This document shows positions 35,128 to 44,162 of a stretch of DNA of 64,000 nucleotides, piece by piece. A model generated the notes under the pieces. The model saw only the letters and a list, made by a program, of their open reading frames with translations, did not search any database and had not been told where the DNA came from. The DNA is taken from positions 992,001-1,056,000 of the forward strand of contig NZ_CP047211.1 in the NCBI RefSeq assembly GCF_030408795.1. The letters run 5' to 3'. The DNA comes from Corynebacterium hansenii (GTDB lineage Bacteria > Actinomycetota > Actinomycetes > Mycobacteriales > Mycobacteriaceae). Numbering within the stretch: the stretch's first letter is position 1; every line of letters starts with the position of its first letter. The translations under genes and the position numbers were made by a program.

Positions 35128-36228
35128 TCAGTTCGCGGCCGGGGCGTCGGCGGGGGCGGGGTCGCCGCCGCCATCGGAGCCATCGCCGGAGCCGCCGTCG
35201 CCGGAGCCCTTGGCGCCCTCGCGCTCGGAGACGGCGGGCACGAACGTCAGCACCTTCTCGCCCTCCTTCAGGCCGCCCTTGATCTCGATGTTGGTGCCGT
35301 CGTTGGCGCCGAGCTGGACCTTGCGCTTGACGGGCTTCTTGCCGGGCCCGTCGCCGGGCAGGAACACGATGCCCTCGTTGAAGCGGCCCTCGACGGCGGT
35401 GACCGGAAGGGTGGAGACCTCGCCGGTGGTGGCGCCGCCGATGGTCAGCGTGGCGGGGACGCCCTCGTAGACGGTCTGGTCGGAGGGGATGGAGCAGCGG
35501 ATCTGCGGGCCGCCGCCCGTCGTCGAGCCGGTGTTCTGCGCCGCCGCGCCGGAGCCTTCGCCGGAGCCGGTGGCGGGCGCCGACGACGCGGTGACGATCT
35601 TCACCTCGGAGCACAGGAACGGCCCCGGCCCGTCGGTGATGCTCAGCTTGCCGGACCGCAGCGCGTCGCCCATCGAGTACAGTTGGCTCGGCTTGAGCTG
35701 CGCCAGCGCGTGGAAGGAACCGGGCGAGATGGTCCCGATCTCCTGGCCCGCCTCGACGTTCTGGCCCAGCACCACGTTGAGCTGCACCGTGCCGCCGGAG
35801 GGGGCGGCGATGTCCTGGTACTTCACCACGGGGGCGGGGGCGGCGGCCTCGGCGTCGGAATCGGAGTTGGCGCCGGTTGCTGCTGCGCCGGACCCGGCGG
35901 GCATGGTCGTCGACTTCACCTGGAAAAGGCCCTGGCCGGCGTTGACCGCCTGGCCGGAGGCGACGAACAGCGTGCTGACCTGACCCGACGCGGTGGCGCG
36001 GATCGGCGTCGGCGCGTCGCGGAGGATGGTCGCCGACAGCTTGGTCTCGTTGTCGATGGTGTTCTTCTCCAGCGTCGTCGTCGGCTGGGAGAAGTCGCCT
36101 TCGCTGACGTGCTCGGGCGTGTCGTTGCCGGGGAAGAAGGCGATCTTCACAAGTGACACGGTGGCCAGGATCAGCAGGGCGTACTTGAGGCCCCGCAGGA
36201 TTCCCGCGCCTCGCTTCGTGTTGTTCAT
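35128..36228 (-). CDS. MacA-like membrane-fusion (HlyD-type) protein
   Basis: 366 residues from the ATG at 36228; the frame is open to 36432 but the segment upstream is not signal-like. A single membrane segment is near residue 14-30. Lipoyl-like half motifs surround GQVSTLFVASGQAVNAGQGL and GTVQLNVVLGQNVEAGQE. A beta-barrel/proximal domain follows, and the C-terminus is a Ser/Gly/Asp-rich tail. A Gly/Ser insertion (SGEGSGAAAQNTGSTTGGG) interrupts the barrel. First gene of the three-gene efflux operon. In a Gram-positive it probably contacts substrate outside the membrane. Confidence 0.82.
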   Translation of the reverse strand: MNNTKRGAGILRGLKYALLILATVSLVKIAFFPGNDTPEHVSEGDFSQPTTTLEKNTIDNETKLSATILRDAPTPIRATASGQVSTLFVASGQAVNAGQGLFQVKSTTMPAGSGAAATGANSDSDAEAAAPAPVVKYQDIAAPSGGTVQLNVVLGQNVEAGQEIGTISPGSFHALAQLKPSQLYSMGDALRSGKLSITDGPGPFLCSEVKIVTASSAPATGSGEGSGAAAQNTGSTTGGGPQIRCSIPSDQTVYEGVPATLTIGGATTGEVSTLPVTAVEGRFNEGIVFLPGDGPGKKPVKRKVQLGANDGTNIEIKGGLKEGEKVLTFVPAVSEREGAKGSGDGGSGDGSDGGGDPAPADAPAAN

Positions 36229-36524
36229 CGTGGGTGTTTCGTCCGTTCGGGAAGGGCGTGCGCCGGGGTCGCCGGCGTGGATGGCCGGGCGGTCGATAAC
36301 AGCCACGGCAAAAATGTAACGACGCGAGCCTATCAGCCCTTGAGTCCCATCCACATTGTGTTCTTGGCAACGATTTCCAGCGCCGCCGTCGGTCGCGGCG
36401 TCGATCGTGCCGAACACCGTTGTACCCGGCATTCGTTCGCCGCCGAGTATGGCAGAGGGGAGGGTGCGGGCGAGCGCAGGCGGGGGAGGGCCGGTTCATG
36501 TCCGACGGTTGCCCGACCGGGCCC

Positions 36525-36581
36525 GCTTCACGACGAACCGGCCCGCACCCCGAATGGGGTGCGGGCCGGGCGTCGTCAAGC
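36525..36581. terminator. 57-base hairpin whose outer arms are an inverted pair of the dispersed 11-mer
   Basis: Outer arms GCTTCACGACG (36525-36535) and CGTCGTCAAGC (36571-36581) pair except at the variable position. The inner 14-base perfect stem is CCGGCCCGCACCCC (36538-36551) with GGGGTGCGGGCCGG (36556-36569) and loop GAAT. It lies in the 415-base gap 36229-36643 between the LppP/LprE-like gene (stop 36644) and the MacAB-like operon; the rest of the gap shows no gene. It probably terminates the secreted-protein gene on the minus strand. Confidence 0.7.
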
Positions 36582-36643
36582 AGGATCAGAGGCCTGCCCG
36601 ACGGCGAAATCATCGGTGTGGCCTCGGTGGTGCCGTGGGGGCG

Positions 36644-37228
36644 TTACGGCTGACGGTACGTCACGTCCTTGCTCTGGCCGTCCGGGCCCTTCCACGTGAC
36701 CTTGACCGCGTCCATGCCGATCACCGACACGGACTCGACCTGGCCGGTGCGGTCGCCGAAGGTCCGGTCGGCGCCGAAGCCCTCGGGCACGGCCGCGGTG
36801 CCCACGTACCCGCCGTCGTTCGGTCCGTAGAGCAGCACCGCCTGCGGCGACGAACCGGTCGCGCCTGCGACGGTGATCACCTGCGCCGACACCGAACCGT
36901 CGGTGCCCCTCGCGACCGGGAACCACGGATCCGCCACCCACTCGTGGCCGGCGGAGATGTGGCCGTCGCGCGTGGCCTGACCGATGGCCTCCTTCAGGCG
37001 GGAATCGCCGGTGGGATCGGCGGCCGCCTCGGCGGCGGGGGCGGCATCGGCCGCGGGGGCCGCGACGGCGGGGGCGGCGCCACCGGCCGTCAGTGCCAGC
37101 GCCGCGGCGGCCGAAGCGGTCAGCGCGCCGGCGCGGCGCGGGCGGCGGGTGTGCGTGGCACCGGCGTCGGCCGTGATGGCGTCGGTGACGTCGGCGGTCG
37201 TGCGGTTGGCGTTGTTCGTGCGGAACAT
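36644..37228 (-). CDS. Secreted LppP/LprE-like protein, paralogue 1
   Basis: 194 residues from the ATG at 37228, with GGAAGGAAG upstream. The first ~55 residues are a long basic n-region and an Ala-rich signal sequence (LTASAAAALALTAGGAAPAVA), probably cleaved by signal peptidase I; no lipobox Cys is present. The mature part has SSPQAVLLYGPNDGGYVGTA, the core of the LppP/LprE family of mycolata surface proteins of unknown function. It is followed in the opposite transcription order by a second paralogue (37362-37958) sharing the pattern SPxAVLLYxPxxGGYxxTA. Confidence 0.7.
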   Translation of the reverse strand: MFRTNNANRTTADVTDAITADAGATHTRRPRRAGALTASAAAALALTAGGAAPAVAAPAADAAPAAEAAADPTGDSRLKEAIGQATRDGHISAGHEWVADPWFPVARGTDGSVSAQVITVAGATGSSPQAVLLYGPNDGGYVGTAAVPEGFGADRTFGDRTGQVESVSVIGMDAVKVTWKGPDGQSKDVTYRQP

Positions 37229-37361
37229 GTCTTCCTTCCAATGGATGGTCGTGTGTTCTGCGGACTGGATGGTGCGGTGAGCGGTCGTGCGCCGCGCGCG
37301 GCGTGGTGCTGGGCCGGCGCGGCGCCGGGGTGCGGCGCGGTTATGCCTGCGCGGTGCGCCG

Positions 37362-37958
37362 TTACGGCGTCGAGCCCTCCAGGAACATTGGCTGGAACAC
37401 GCCGTCGTCGAGCATGTAGCGCATCGTGGCGTGTTCGCCGGCCGCGTTCCTCCACCAGACGGTGATGTCGTACGGCGCCGTGCGGGCGATGTGGACCATG
37501 CCGCTGGTGTAATCGCCCCACGCCGGCCCCTCCGCCGCGAAGCTCGGGATCTCGGCCGTGGTCGCGTAGCCGCCCTGGCCCGGGTAGTACAGCAGCACCG
37601 CAGTCGGGGCCGTCGGGTCGCCGCCGCGAGCCGAAATCGGCTGCGCCGTCGGCAGGTGGCACGGGCCCTCGAGGTACGGCATCGCCTTGTTCGGCTGCCA
37701 GTCGTGGTTCGGCGAGATGTGGCCCTCCGCGATCGCCTGCTCGATGGCCGCGTGCGGATCGGCGGGCGGGAGGTTCTCGTCGCACTTGCCGGTGACGTCC
37801 CGGGCGGGCGGTTCGGGCACGGCGGCCGCGGTGGGTGCGGTCGCCGCGGCGCCGAAGGCCATGGTCAGCGACGCGGCGGTCGCCAGCGCGGCCTTGCGGA
37901 TGCCGGACCCGCGGGTACCGGCCTCGCGGGAATTCGGAGTGTGCATCATGTCGAACAT
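37362..37958 (-). CDS. Secreted LppP/LprE-like protein, paralogue 2
   Basis: 198 residues from the ATG at 37958 (GGAGAGGA four bases upstream). Signal peptide about 20-47 with likely cleavage after TAAAVPE-type residues; no lipobox. Two Cys (KCDEN and GPCHLP) could form a disulphide. APTAVLLYYPGQGGYATTA matches the neighbour's core motif. The gene lies upstream of its paralogue by 133 bases, so the two are probably a tandem duplication transcribed together. Confidence 0.7.
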   Translation of the reverse strand: MFDMMHTPNSREAGTRGSGIRKAALATAASLTMAFGAAATAPTAAAVPEPPARDVTGKCDENLPPADPHAAIEQAIAEGHISPNHDWQPNKAMPYLEGPCHLPTAQPISARGGDPTAPTAVLLYYPGQGGYATTAEIPSFAAEGPAWGDYTSGMVHIARTAPYDITVWWRNAAGEHATMRYMLDDGVFQPMFLEGSTP

Positions 37959-38477
37959 GGTGTCCTCTCCGATCCGCCGGGGGTCGAGCTGTTGGGGTCG
38001 GGGCGGCGGATCGAGTTGAACGGGGACCCGGTACCCGGCGTCGGATCCGGTGGCGCGTCCCGCCGGTTGGGGCGGAACCCGTCTCCCGGGTCCGGAGCGT
38101 GTCCCGGAGTCCCGATCAACTGTGGCGCCCACGGTGCTCGCCTTGTTTGGTGATCGCAAGCGCTCATGAATGTTGTTAAACCATCGTAGTTGAGGCGTTA
38201 TCGAACCGTTATTCATTGGTTCGGCGGGTGCTGGGCGTCATTTACGGTGGTGCGCTGGATCAATGACGTGCATTTTTCGGCGTCGGCGTCGGGGGTGGTT
38301 CCCCTCGCGCGCGGGACTTGAAAGTGGCGCCGACGGGCGTTACGCGGGCGCCATGTCGCCCGGTTATCGAGCGACCCGGTTCCCGTCGTGAAGCGGGAAC
38401 GAGCGACGCGGGCGGCCAACCGACCGGCAGACGCCGACCGGGAGACACCGCCCGCGCCGCCCGCACCCGCCCCGCGC
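37959..38477. other. Intergenic region between putA and the LppP/LprE-like pair
   Basis: 519 bases with no supported gene. It holds an AT-richer stretch at about 38160-38220 that probably carries the promoter of the secreted-protein pair, a small inverted repeat CGTCATT/AATGACG (38236-38242 and 38262-38268), and one dispersed 11-mer (38384). No terminator of putA was clearly seen. Confidence 0.5.
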
Positions 38478-41400
38478 CTACGCCTCCAGCGCCCGGCGGA
38501 GGCCCGCCTCGACGCCCGCCGACACGTGGCCGAAACGGTGCAACGACCACGAGATCGACTGCTCGCGCAGGTAATGCAGCATCTCGTGGCGGCCGCTCTG
38601 CACCACCGGCGCGGGGTCGAGCCACGAACCGTTCTCGGCAGCCGCCTTCAGCGCCCCCGCCGGCACGGCGCCCAGGCACCGCACCCGCGACGACGCCGCC
38701 ACGGACACTCGCGCGGTGAAGTCGGCGTCATCCTCCACGACGACGTCAGCCAGCCCGTGCGCCGCCAGCACCCGCAACGTTGCGGCGATCGGCGAATCGG
38801 CGCGGCTCGGCGACGTTCCCGGTCGGGCGGCGTCCTCGGCGTCGCCCATCACGGACGGCGCGACCGTGACCACGGGCACGTCCGCCCGCCGCGTCCCCGT
38901 CCCCGCGCCGCCGGCGCCCACGGCTTCCTGCGCCGCGGCCGCGGCCAGCACCGTCCGCGCCAGCTGCACGGGGTGCGCGCCCGGCCCGACGCGCACGGTC
39001 GGCCGCGGGTAGGGGCGGTAGCGGAACACGTTCGCCTCGCCGATCAGGCCCGACTGGTCGCGCGGCACGCCGAATTCGGTGCCGGCCCAGTACGCGTCGG
39101 ATCCGGCGGCGGCGCGCAGGTACTCGATGGCGTCGTCGATGAGCTGCGCCGTCGCCTCGCGCCCGTCGATCGGCCGCGCCGCACCCTCGCGCAGCGCATC
39201 GGCGAGGTCGCGCAGCACGGCGTTGACGCCGCGGCTGGGGCTGGCCTTCGGCATGCTCGACGACGGCGCATCGTGGACCGTCCCGAGCTGCGCCACGTAG
39301 TTCGGGCCGCCGGCCTTCGCGCCCGGGCCGACCGACGAGCCCTTCCAGCCGCCGAACGGCTGGCGGCGGACGATGGCACCGGTGATGTGCCGGTTGACGT
39401 AGGCGTTGCCCACCTCGACCTTCGACAGCCACGTGGCCACCTCCGACGAATCGAGGGTGTGGATGCCGCCGGTCAGGCCGAAGTCGACGGCGTTCTGCCA
39501 TTCGATGGCGGTCTCCAGGTCGGGGGCGCGCATGATGCCGAGCACCGGGCCGAAGCACTCGGTCATGTGGAACCACGATCCCGGCTGGACGTTGTCGCGG
39601 ATGCCCGGCGACCAGATCGTGCCCTCGTCGTCGAGTTGGCGGGGCCGGACCAGCCACTTCTCGCCGGGCTCGAGGATGGTCAGGCCGCGGCGCAGCTTTT
39701 CGCCCGGCGGCTCCACCAGCGGGCCCATGTCCGTGGACAGGTCGCGCCCGTGGCCGACTTCGAGGGTGCGGGTGGCGTCGAGGATCTGCTCGAGCAGCCG
39801 CTCGGACTTGCCCGCCGCGCCGACGAGGATCGCCAGCGACCCCGCCGAGCACTTCTGCCCGGCGTGGCCGAACGCGGATGCCACGATGTCGGCGGCCGCC
39901 AGGTCCGGGTCCGCTGCCGGCGTGACGATGATCGCGTTCTTGCCGCTGGTCTCCGCCAGCACGGGGCGCTCGGGGCGCCACGACCGGAACAGCGCCGCCG
40001 TTTCGGAGGCGCCGGTGAGCACGACGGCGTCGACGTCGTCATGCGTGATCAGGTGCTTGCCCGCGGCCGACTCGTCGGTGTTGGCCAGCTGGATGAGATC
40101 GGGGTCCGCGCCGGCGTCGCGCAGGCCGTCGCGCAGGGCGGCCACGGCGACCTCCGCCACGCGAACGACCTGCGGCGCCGGCGAGATGATCACCGCCGAC
40201 CCCGCCGCCAGCGCCGACACGATGCCGCCGACGGGGATGGCCACGGGGAAGTTCCACGGAGGGGCGATGACCGTCACGCGGTTGGGCGTGAACGCCACGC
40301 CGGGCTCGTCCGCCAGCGCCCGCGCCGACGCCGCGTAGTAGCGGATGAAGTCGATGGCCTCGCTGATCTCGGGGTCGGTTTCCGCCACCGTCTTGCCCGG
40401 CCCGTGCACGGCGGCGGCGATGAGGCTGCCGCGTCGTGAAGCGAAACGCTGCGCCACGACCTCCAGCACCGACGCGCGCCCGTGCTCGCCGAGGTCCGCC
40501 CACGCCGACTGGACGCGGGTGGCGCGGTGCACGACGGCGTCGACGTCGGCGACGTCGTCGATCAGCGGCGCGCGCGACGGGCCCGGATCCTGCGACGGGT
40601 GGACCAGCGCCTTCGCCCAGTCGCGGTTGGCGGGCAGCGCGGAATCGGTGTCGGGCTCGTTGGCGAAATCGGTGAGGGTCGGCGCGGTCTTCGCCTTCTC
40701 CGCCCGCGGCGTCGTGGTCGTGCCGGGCGCGGCGTCGGGCGACGTCGGCGGGCCCTCCACGCGGCGGTCCTGCGTGCGGCGCGGCTCGGACCGGGTGGCG
40801 TCGCGCTCGTCGACGGCCTGCCGGAAGCGCGCCTCCTGCCCGGACATCGGCGACTGCGGCGACTTCGGCGACGGCCCGTCGCCGCCCGCCCGCTCGCCCT
40901 CGTCGAGGGAGGTCATCGCGTGCAGGAAGTTCTCCTCCGCGGCGTTTTCCTCCAGGCGGCGCACCAGGTAGCTCACCGCGACGTCGAAGCTGCCGGCGTC
41001 GACCACCGGGGTGTAGAGGATCAGGCGCCCGACGTCCTCCTGGATCACCTTCTGCTGCATCGGCGCCATGCCCTGCAGCATCTCGGCGTCGATCTGCTTC
41101 TCGACGCCCCGGGCCCGGGCGAGTTCCACCGCGGCGGCCATGGAGAAGAGATTGTGGCTGGCTACGCCCACGCGCAGGCTTTCGGCGACGTCGGGGCGCA
41201 GCGCCCGATCGAGAAGCCGCAGGTAGTTGGCGTCGGTCTCCGCCTTGGTGGCGTACGGGGCGCGGACCCACCCGTGGGTGTCGGCGGTGACGGTCTCCAT
41301 GGACAGGTTCGCGCCCTTGACCAGGCGCACCTTCACCGGCGCGCCGCCGCGGGCGACGCGGTCGCGGGAGAAGCCGATCAGCCGGTCCAGCGCCGCCACC

Positions 41401-42359
41401 GAATCCGGCAGGTACGCCTGCAGCACGATGCCCGCCTCCAGGCCCATGAACTCGTCCTCGGAGAGGATGCGCTCGAAGACCTCCAGCGTCAGGTCCAGGT
41501 CGTGGTACTCCTCCATGTCCAGGTTGATGAACGGGGGAGAGGTGCGCGACGACGTGCCCGGCGCGTCGGCGGCGATGCGGTAGAGGGGGCGCAGGGTGCC
41601 CACGAGCCTGTCGACGCTGCCGTCGAAGTCCCAGGGGTTCAGCTGCGACACCACGCTCGACGCCTTCACCGAGACGTAGTCGACCATCGGGTCGCGCAGC
41701 AGCGCCATCGTTGCGTGCAGGCGGCGCTCGGCCTCCTTCGCGCCGAGCACGGCCTCGCCGAGCAGGTTGAGGTTCAGGCGGCGGTCGCGGGCGCGGGCGC
41801 CGGACAGCAATTCGTTGAGGGCTTCGCCGTCGGAGTCGAGGATGAGATGCCCGACCAGCTGGCGCATTCGGCGCCGGGCGATGGGCATGACCAGCCACGG
41901 CAGCTTCGGGGCGAGCACGCCGCCGAGCTTCATCGCCGCGCGGTCCATCGCGGAGAGGAACTCCGGCGTCTTCGTGCCGCCCGTCAGCCCAGCCAGCTGG
42001 CGCGCGGCGGTGGCGTCGTCCTCGGGGCGGGCGACCTGGTCGACGAACGCCATGGTGTAGTCCACGCCCGCGGGGTCGTGGACGAGTTTTGCCAGCTGCT
42101 CGGCCGCGTGGTCGGAGGCGTCCTTGACGGGATCCTCGGGTTCCCCGTCGCCGGCCCGCGCCTGCGCGAGGTCGCTGGCGCCGGTGCGTCCGGCGACCTT
42201 CTCCGATTCTGCGAGCCAGCCCATCGCACGGTCGACCGCGGCGTCGACGAGGTCGTCCAGGGGAACCAGGCCGTCGTCCCGGCCGGCGGCCATCCGGGCG
42301 GTGCCGTCGTCCCGACCGTCGTCGTCGATCTGATGGCGGGCGTCGTGCGTTGGGGCCAT
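38478..42359 (-). CDS. putA: Bifunctional proline dehydrogenase / P5C dehydrogenase PutA
   Basis: 1293 residues; AGGAGG sits just before the ATG at 42359. The FAD-dependent proline dehydrogenase half (about 90-490) has SVVSQLNPWDFDG, VRLVKGANLSMET, NYLRLLDRAL and MLQGMAP. A disordered linker (about 505-620, Ser/Pro/Arg/Asp) is followed by the NAD-dependent aldehyde dehydrogenase half with LAETSGKNAIIV and the nucleophile in GHAGQKCSAGS (near 835). It converts proline to glutamate in two steps with channelled P5C. No N-terminal ribbon-helix-helix repressor domain is present. putP lies 1.8 kb upstream. The codons at 40432-40442 use rare TCA and CGA to spell the dispersed 11-mer. Confidence 0.94.
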   Translation of the reverse strand: MAPTHDARHQIDDDGRDDGTARMAAGRDDGLVPLDDLVDAAVDRAMGWLAESEKVAGRTGASDLAQARAGDGEPEDPVKDASDHAAEQLAKLVHDPAGVDYTMAFVDQVARPEDDATAARQLAGLTGGTKTPEFLSAMDRAAMKLGGVLAPKLPWLVMPIARRRMRQLVGHLILDSDGEALNELLSGARARDRRLNLNLLGEAVLGAKEAERRLHATMALLRDPMVDYVSVKASSVVSQLNPWDFDGSVDRLVGTLRPLYRIAADAPGTSSRTSPPFINLDMEEYHDLDLTLEVFERILSEDEFMGLEAGIVLQAYLPDSVAALDRLIGFSRDRVARGGAPVKVRLVKGANLSMETVTADTHGWVRAPYATKAETDANYLRLLDRALRPDVAESLRVGVASHNLFSMAAAVELARARGVEKQIDAEMLQGMAPMQQKVIQEDVGRLILYTPVVDAGSFDVAVSYLVRRLEENAAEENFLHAMTSLDEGERAGGDGPSPKSPQSPMSGQEARFRQAVDERDATRSEPRRTQDRRVEGPPTSPDAAPGTTTTPRAEKAKTAPTLTDFANEPDTDSALPANRDWAKALVHPSQDPGPSRAPLIDDVADVDAVVHRATRVQSAWADLGEHGRASVLEVVAQRFASRRGSLIAAAVHGPGKTVAETDPEISEAIDFIRYYAASARALADEPGVAFTPNRVTVIAPPWNFPVAIPVGGIVSALAAGSAVIISPAPQVVRVAEVAVAALRDGLRDAGADPDLIQLANTDESAAGKHLITHDDVDAVVLTGASETAALFRSWRPERPVLAETSGKNAIIVTPAADPDLAAADIVASAFGHAGQKCSAGSLAILVGAAGKSERLLEQILDATRTLEVGHGRDLSTDMGPLVEPPGEKLRRGLTILEPGEKWLVRPRQLDDEGTIWSPGIRDNVQPGSWFHMTECFGPVLGIMRAPDLETAIEWQNAVDFGLTGGIHTLDSSEVATWLSKVEVGNAYVNRHITGAIVRRQPFGGWKGSSVGPGAKAGGPNYVAQLGTVHDAPSSSMPKASPSRGVNAVLRDLADALREGAARPIDGREATAQLIDDAIEYLRAAAGSDAYWAGTEFGVPRDQSGLIGEANVFRYRPYPRPTVRVGPGAHPVQLARTVLAAAAAQEAVGAGGAGTGTRRADVPVVTVAPSVMGDAEDAARPGTSPSRADSPIAATLRVLAAHGLADVVVEDDADFTARVSVAASSRVRCLGAVPAGALKAAAENGSWLDPAPVVQSGRHEMLHYLREQSISWSLHRFGHVSAGVEAGLRRALEA

Positions 42360-42554
42360 GGTTTCCTCCTCGTGCGAAAATCGGGCGTTCCCCGCGCCGG
42401 ACGGGGGTTTCCCGTGGGGTCGCGCGGGGCGGGCGGCGCGATGGCCGCTCCCGTCCGCGACCCTACGTATGCTTCGAGGGAGAAAACAACCATGCTGGCC
42501 CGTGCCGTGATTCCAGCGTGGCGGGGGTTTTCGGGGGTCGGCGCGAACGCGGAA

Positions 42555-42589
42555 AAACCGGCCGGCGGAACGGATCCGCCGACCGGTTT
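42555..42589 (-). terminator. Terminator of the DUF2269-like gene
   Basis: Fifteen-base stem with one mismatch, AAACCGGCCGGCGGA (42555-42569) against TCCGCCGACCGGTTT (42575-42589). On the minus strand it ends in TTTTT. It separates the upstream membrane-protein gene from putA. Confidence 0.75.
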
Positions 42590-42644
42590 CGGGTCGGGTG
42601 CGGGCCTCGGGGCGGAAGGGGCGCCCGGGGCCGGGCGGGAAAAC

Positions 42645-43145
42645 CTAGATGAAGAACATCAGCACCGCGGTGATCAGCCACAGGGCGCTGAAGATGCCGG
42701 AGAACATGGCCAGCTGGCCCTTGGCCTTGCCCCAGTCGAGGTTCGCGGCCTTCTCGGCGCGCTTGCGGAAGTCGGGGTCGTCGGCGAGCTCGTCCTCGCC
42801 GGCGACGCCGAGGCCGGCCATCATGACCGACTGCTTCGGGGTGATGACGAAGTACAGCAGCGCCCAGGCGATGACCGCCAGCAGGATCGAGGCGTGCAGC
42901 GCGCCGGCCTTCATGTAGGTGCCGAGGTCGGTGAACATGACGCCGAAGCCGAGCAGCGGCACGGCCAGGGAGAACAGGCCGTAGGTGCGGGTGACGGCGT
43001 GCATGGTGCGGGCGGCGCCGACGGAGCCGGCCTCGCCGTCGCGCGCGGCGAGCGCGAGCCGCGGGAACATGGAGATGGCGACGGTGACCGGGCCGAGCAG
43101 CAGGATCGCCGCGACGACGTGGGCGATGAGGACGACGTTGTTCAC
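42645..43145 (-). CDS. Integral membrane protein, DUF2269-like
   Basis: 166 residues from the GTG at 43145 (GAAAGG upstream; the frame is open further but lacks support). Four membrane segments: VVLIAHVVAAILLLGPVTV, then about 60-80, 90-108 and 145-165. The cytoplasmic loop holds an Asp/Glu/Lys-rich stretch (GVAGEDELADDPDFRKR). The pattern HVVxAIL..GP is typical of DUF2269-type proteins, whose function is unknown. The GTG start context GAAAGGCACTTC is shared with the substrate-binding protein gene at 46172. Confidence 0.65.
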   Translation of the reverse strand: MNNVVLIAHVVAAILLLGPVTVAISMFPRLALAARDGEAGSVGAARTMHAVTRTYGLFSLAVPLLGFGVMFTDLGTYMKAGALHASILLAVIAWALLYFVITPKQSVMMAGLGVAGEDELADDPDFRKRAEKAANLDWGKAKGQLAMFSGIFSALWLITAVLMFFI

Positions 43146-43373
43146 GAAGTGCCTTTCATTGGGAGGGTGGGCCCATGTGCGGGTGTGGGCTGGTTCACGG
43201 GGATTCCGCCGGGCTGGGCGGGGAGTCCATCGGGGCGCAATGGTAGCCGATGGCGGGGCCCGGCGCCCAAGCGGTACCGACGCGGCGTCGTCAAATCCGG
43301 GGCTCGCTTTGCGACGGCCCGGCGCCCGAGACATCGCCCCTCCCGCGGGAGCGGCGGGGAGCGTGCGCGGCGG

Positions 43374-44087
43374 TTACCGCGCCCGGATGCCGCAGGCTCC
43401 GGCCATCGCGGTCCAGTCGGCGACGGACACCGGCAGCTCCCATGCGACGGCGACGCGGAGGTAGCGGACGGAGTAGCCGCACCGCAGTTCCCGGGCGGGT
43501 GGCAGCCACTCCGCGGGCGTGAGGTCGGACTTCTCGCGGTTCACGGCGGAGGCGACCGGCACGAGGTTGAGCGCGGCGTCGTTGGCGAATTCGCGCCGCG
43601 CCCGCGCGCCCCAGGCGTGCGCCCCGAAATCCCACGCCGCGGCGAGCGGGTAGAGGTGGTCGACGTCGACGCCGTCTGCCGCGACGTCTTCGCCCGTATA
43701 CGGGTCGGCGATGGTGGGGGAGCCGGAGAACCACTCGGCGAGCACCGCGTCCCGGGTGTCGCCCGCGCCGGAAGCCGTCCCGGCCGCGGTCCATCCTCCG
43801 AACCGGGAGCGGTCGTAGCCCAGCACGGTGATGCGCTCCGGGGCGACGGCCACGGAGGACAGGAGAGCGGCGGCGTCCCGTGCATCGCCGGACTCGCCGG
43901 CGCCCTCACCCTTGCCCGGGCCGTCGCCCGCGCCGCCGCAGGCCGCGGCGAATGACAGGAAAAGGGCGAGGAGCGGGGGCGCGAGCCGTCGTAAAGCGGA
44001 TGCGGAAACGGGGTCGGGAGCGGGATCGGGGGCGGGACGGGGAGCAAGACGGGGAGCGGGGACGAGAACGCGGAAGAGGCGGGCCAC
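43374..44087 (-). CDS. Secreted HNH-type nuclease lipoprotein (DUF1524-like)
   Basis: 237 residues. A hydrophobic stretch ends in the lipobox-like FAAAC (Cys near residue 50). The ~30 Pro/Arg/Ala-rich residues before it are unusual, so the GTG at 44087 may not be the real start. The catalytic part is DVDHLYPLAAAWDFGA, then FANDAALNLVPVASAVNREKS and LTPAEWLPP, the His-Asn-rich pattern of HNH/DUF1524 enzymes exported by corynebacteria. It could degrade extracellular DNA. The codons for Ala-Leu-Arg-Arg (GCT TTA CGA CGG) use the very rare TTA and CGA and spell a dispersed 11-mer. Confidence 0.8.
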   Translation of the reverse strand: MARLFRVLVPAPRLAPRPAPDPAPDPVSASALRRLAPPLLALFLSFAAACGGAGDGPGKGEGAGESGDARDAAALLSSVAVAPERITVLGYDRSRFGGWTAAGTASGAGDTRDAVLAEWFSGSPTIADPYTGEDVAADGVDVDHLYPLAAAWDFGAHAWGARARREFANDAALNLVPVASAVNREKSDLTPAEWLPPARELRCGYSVRYLRVAVAWELPVSVADWTAMAGACGIRAR

Positions 44088-44162
44088 ATCCCATTGGACG
44101 CGGCCCGCCCCTTCGCGGTTCCGTTCAGTTTTCCGCCCACCCCATCGGGGTGTGGCGGCGGC

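Noticed and set aside
43285..43297. CGTCGTCAAATCC as a further motif copy
   Set aside because: Breaks after AA; mentioned only as the degenerate partner of the copy at 43306.
38388..43955. Long plus-strand frames opposite putA and its neighbours
   Set aside because: Arg/Gly/Ala-rich shadows of the minus-strand genes, which carry clear domains.
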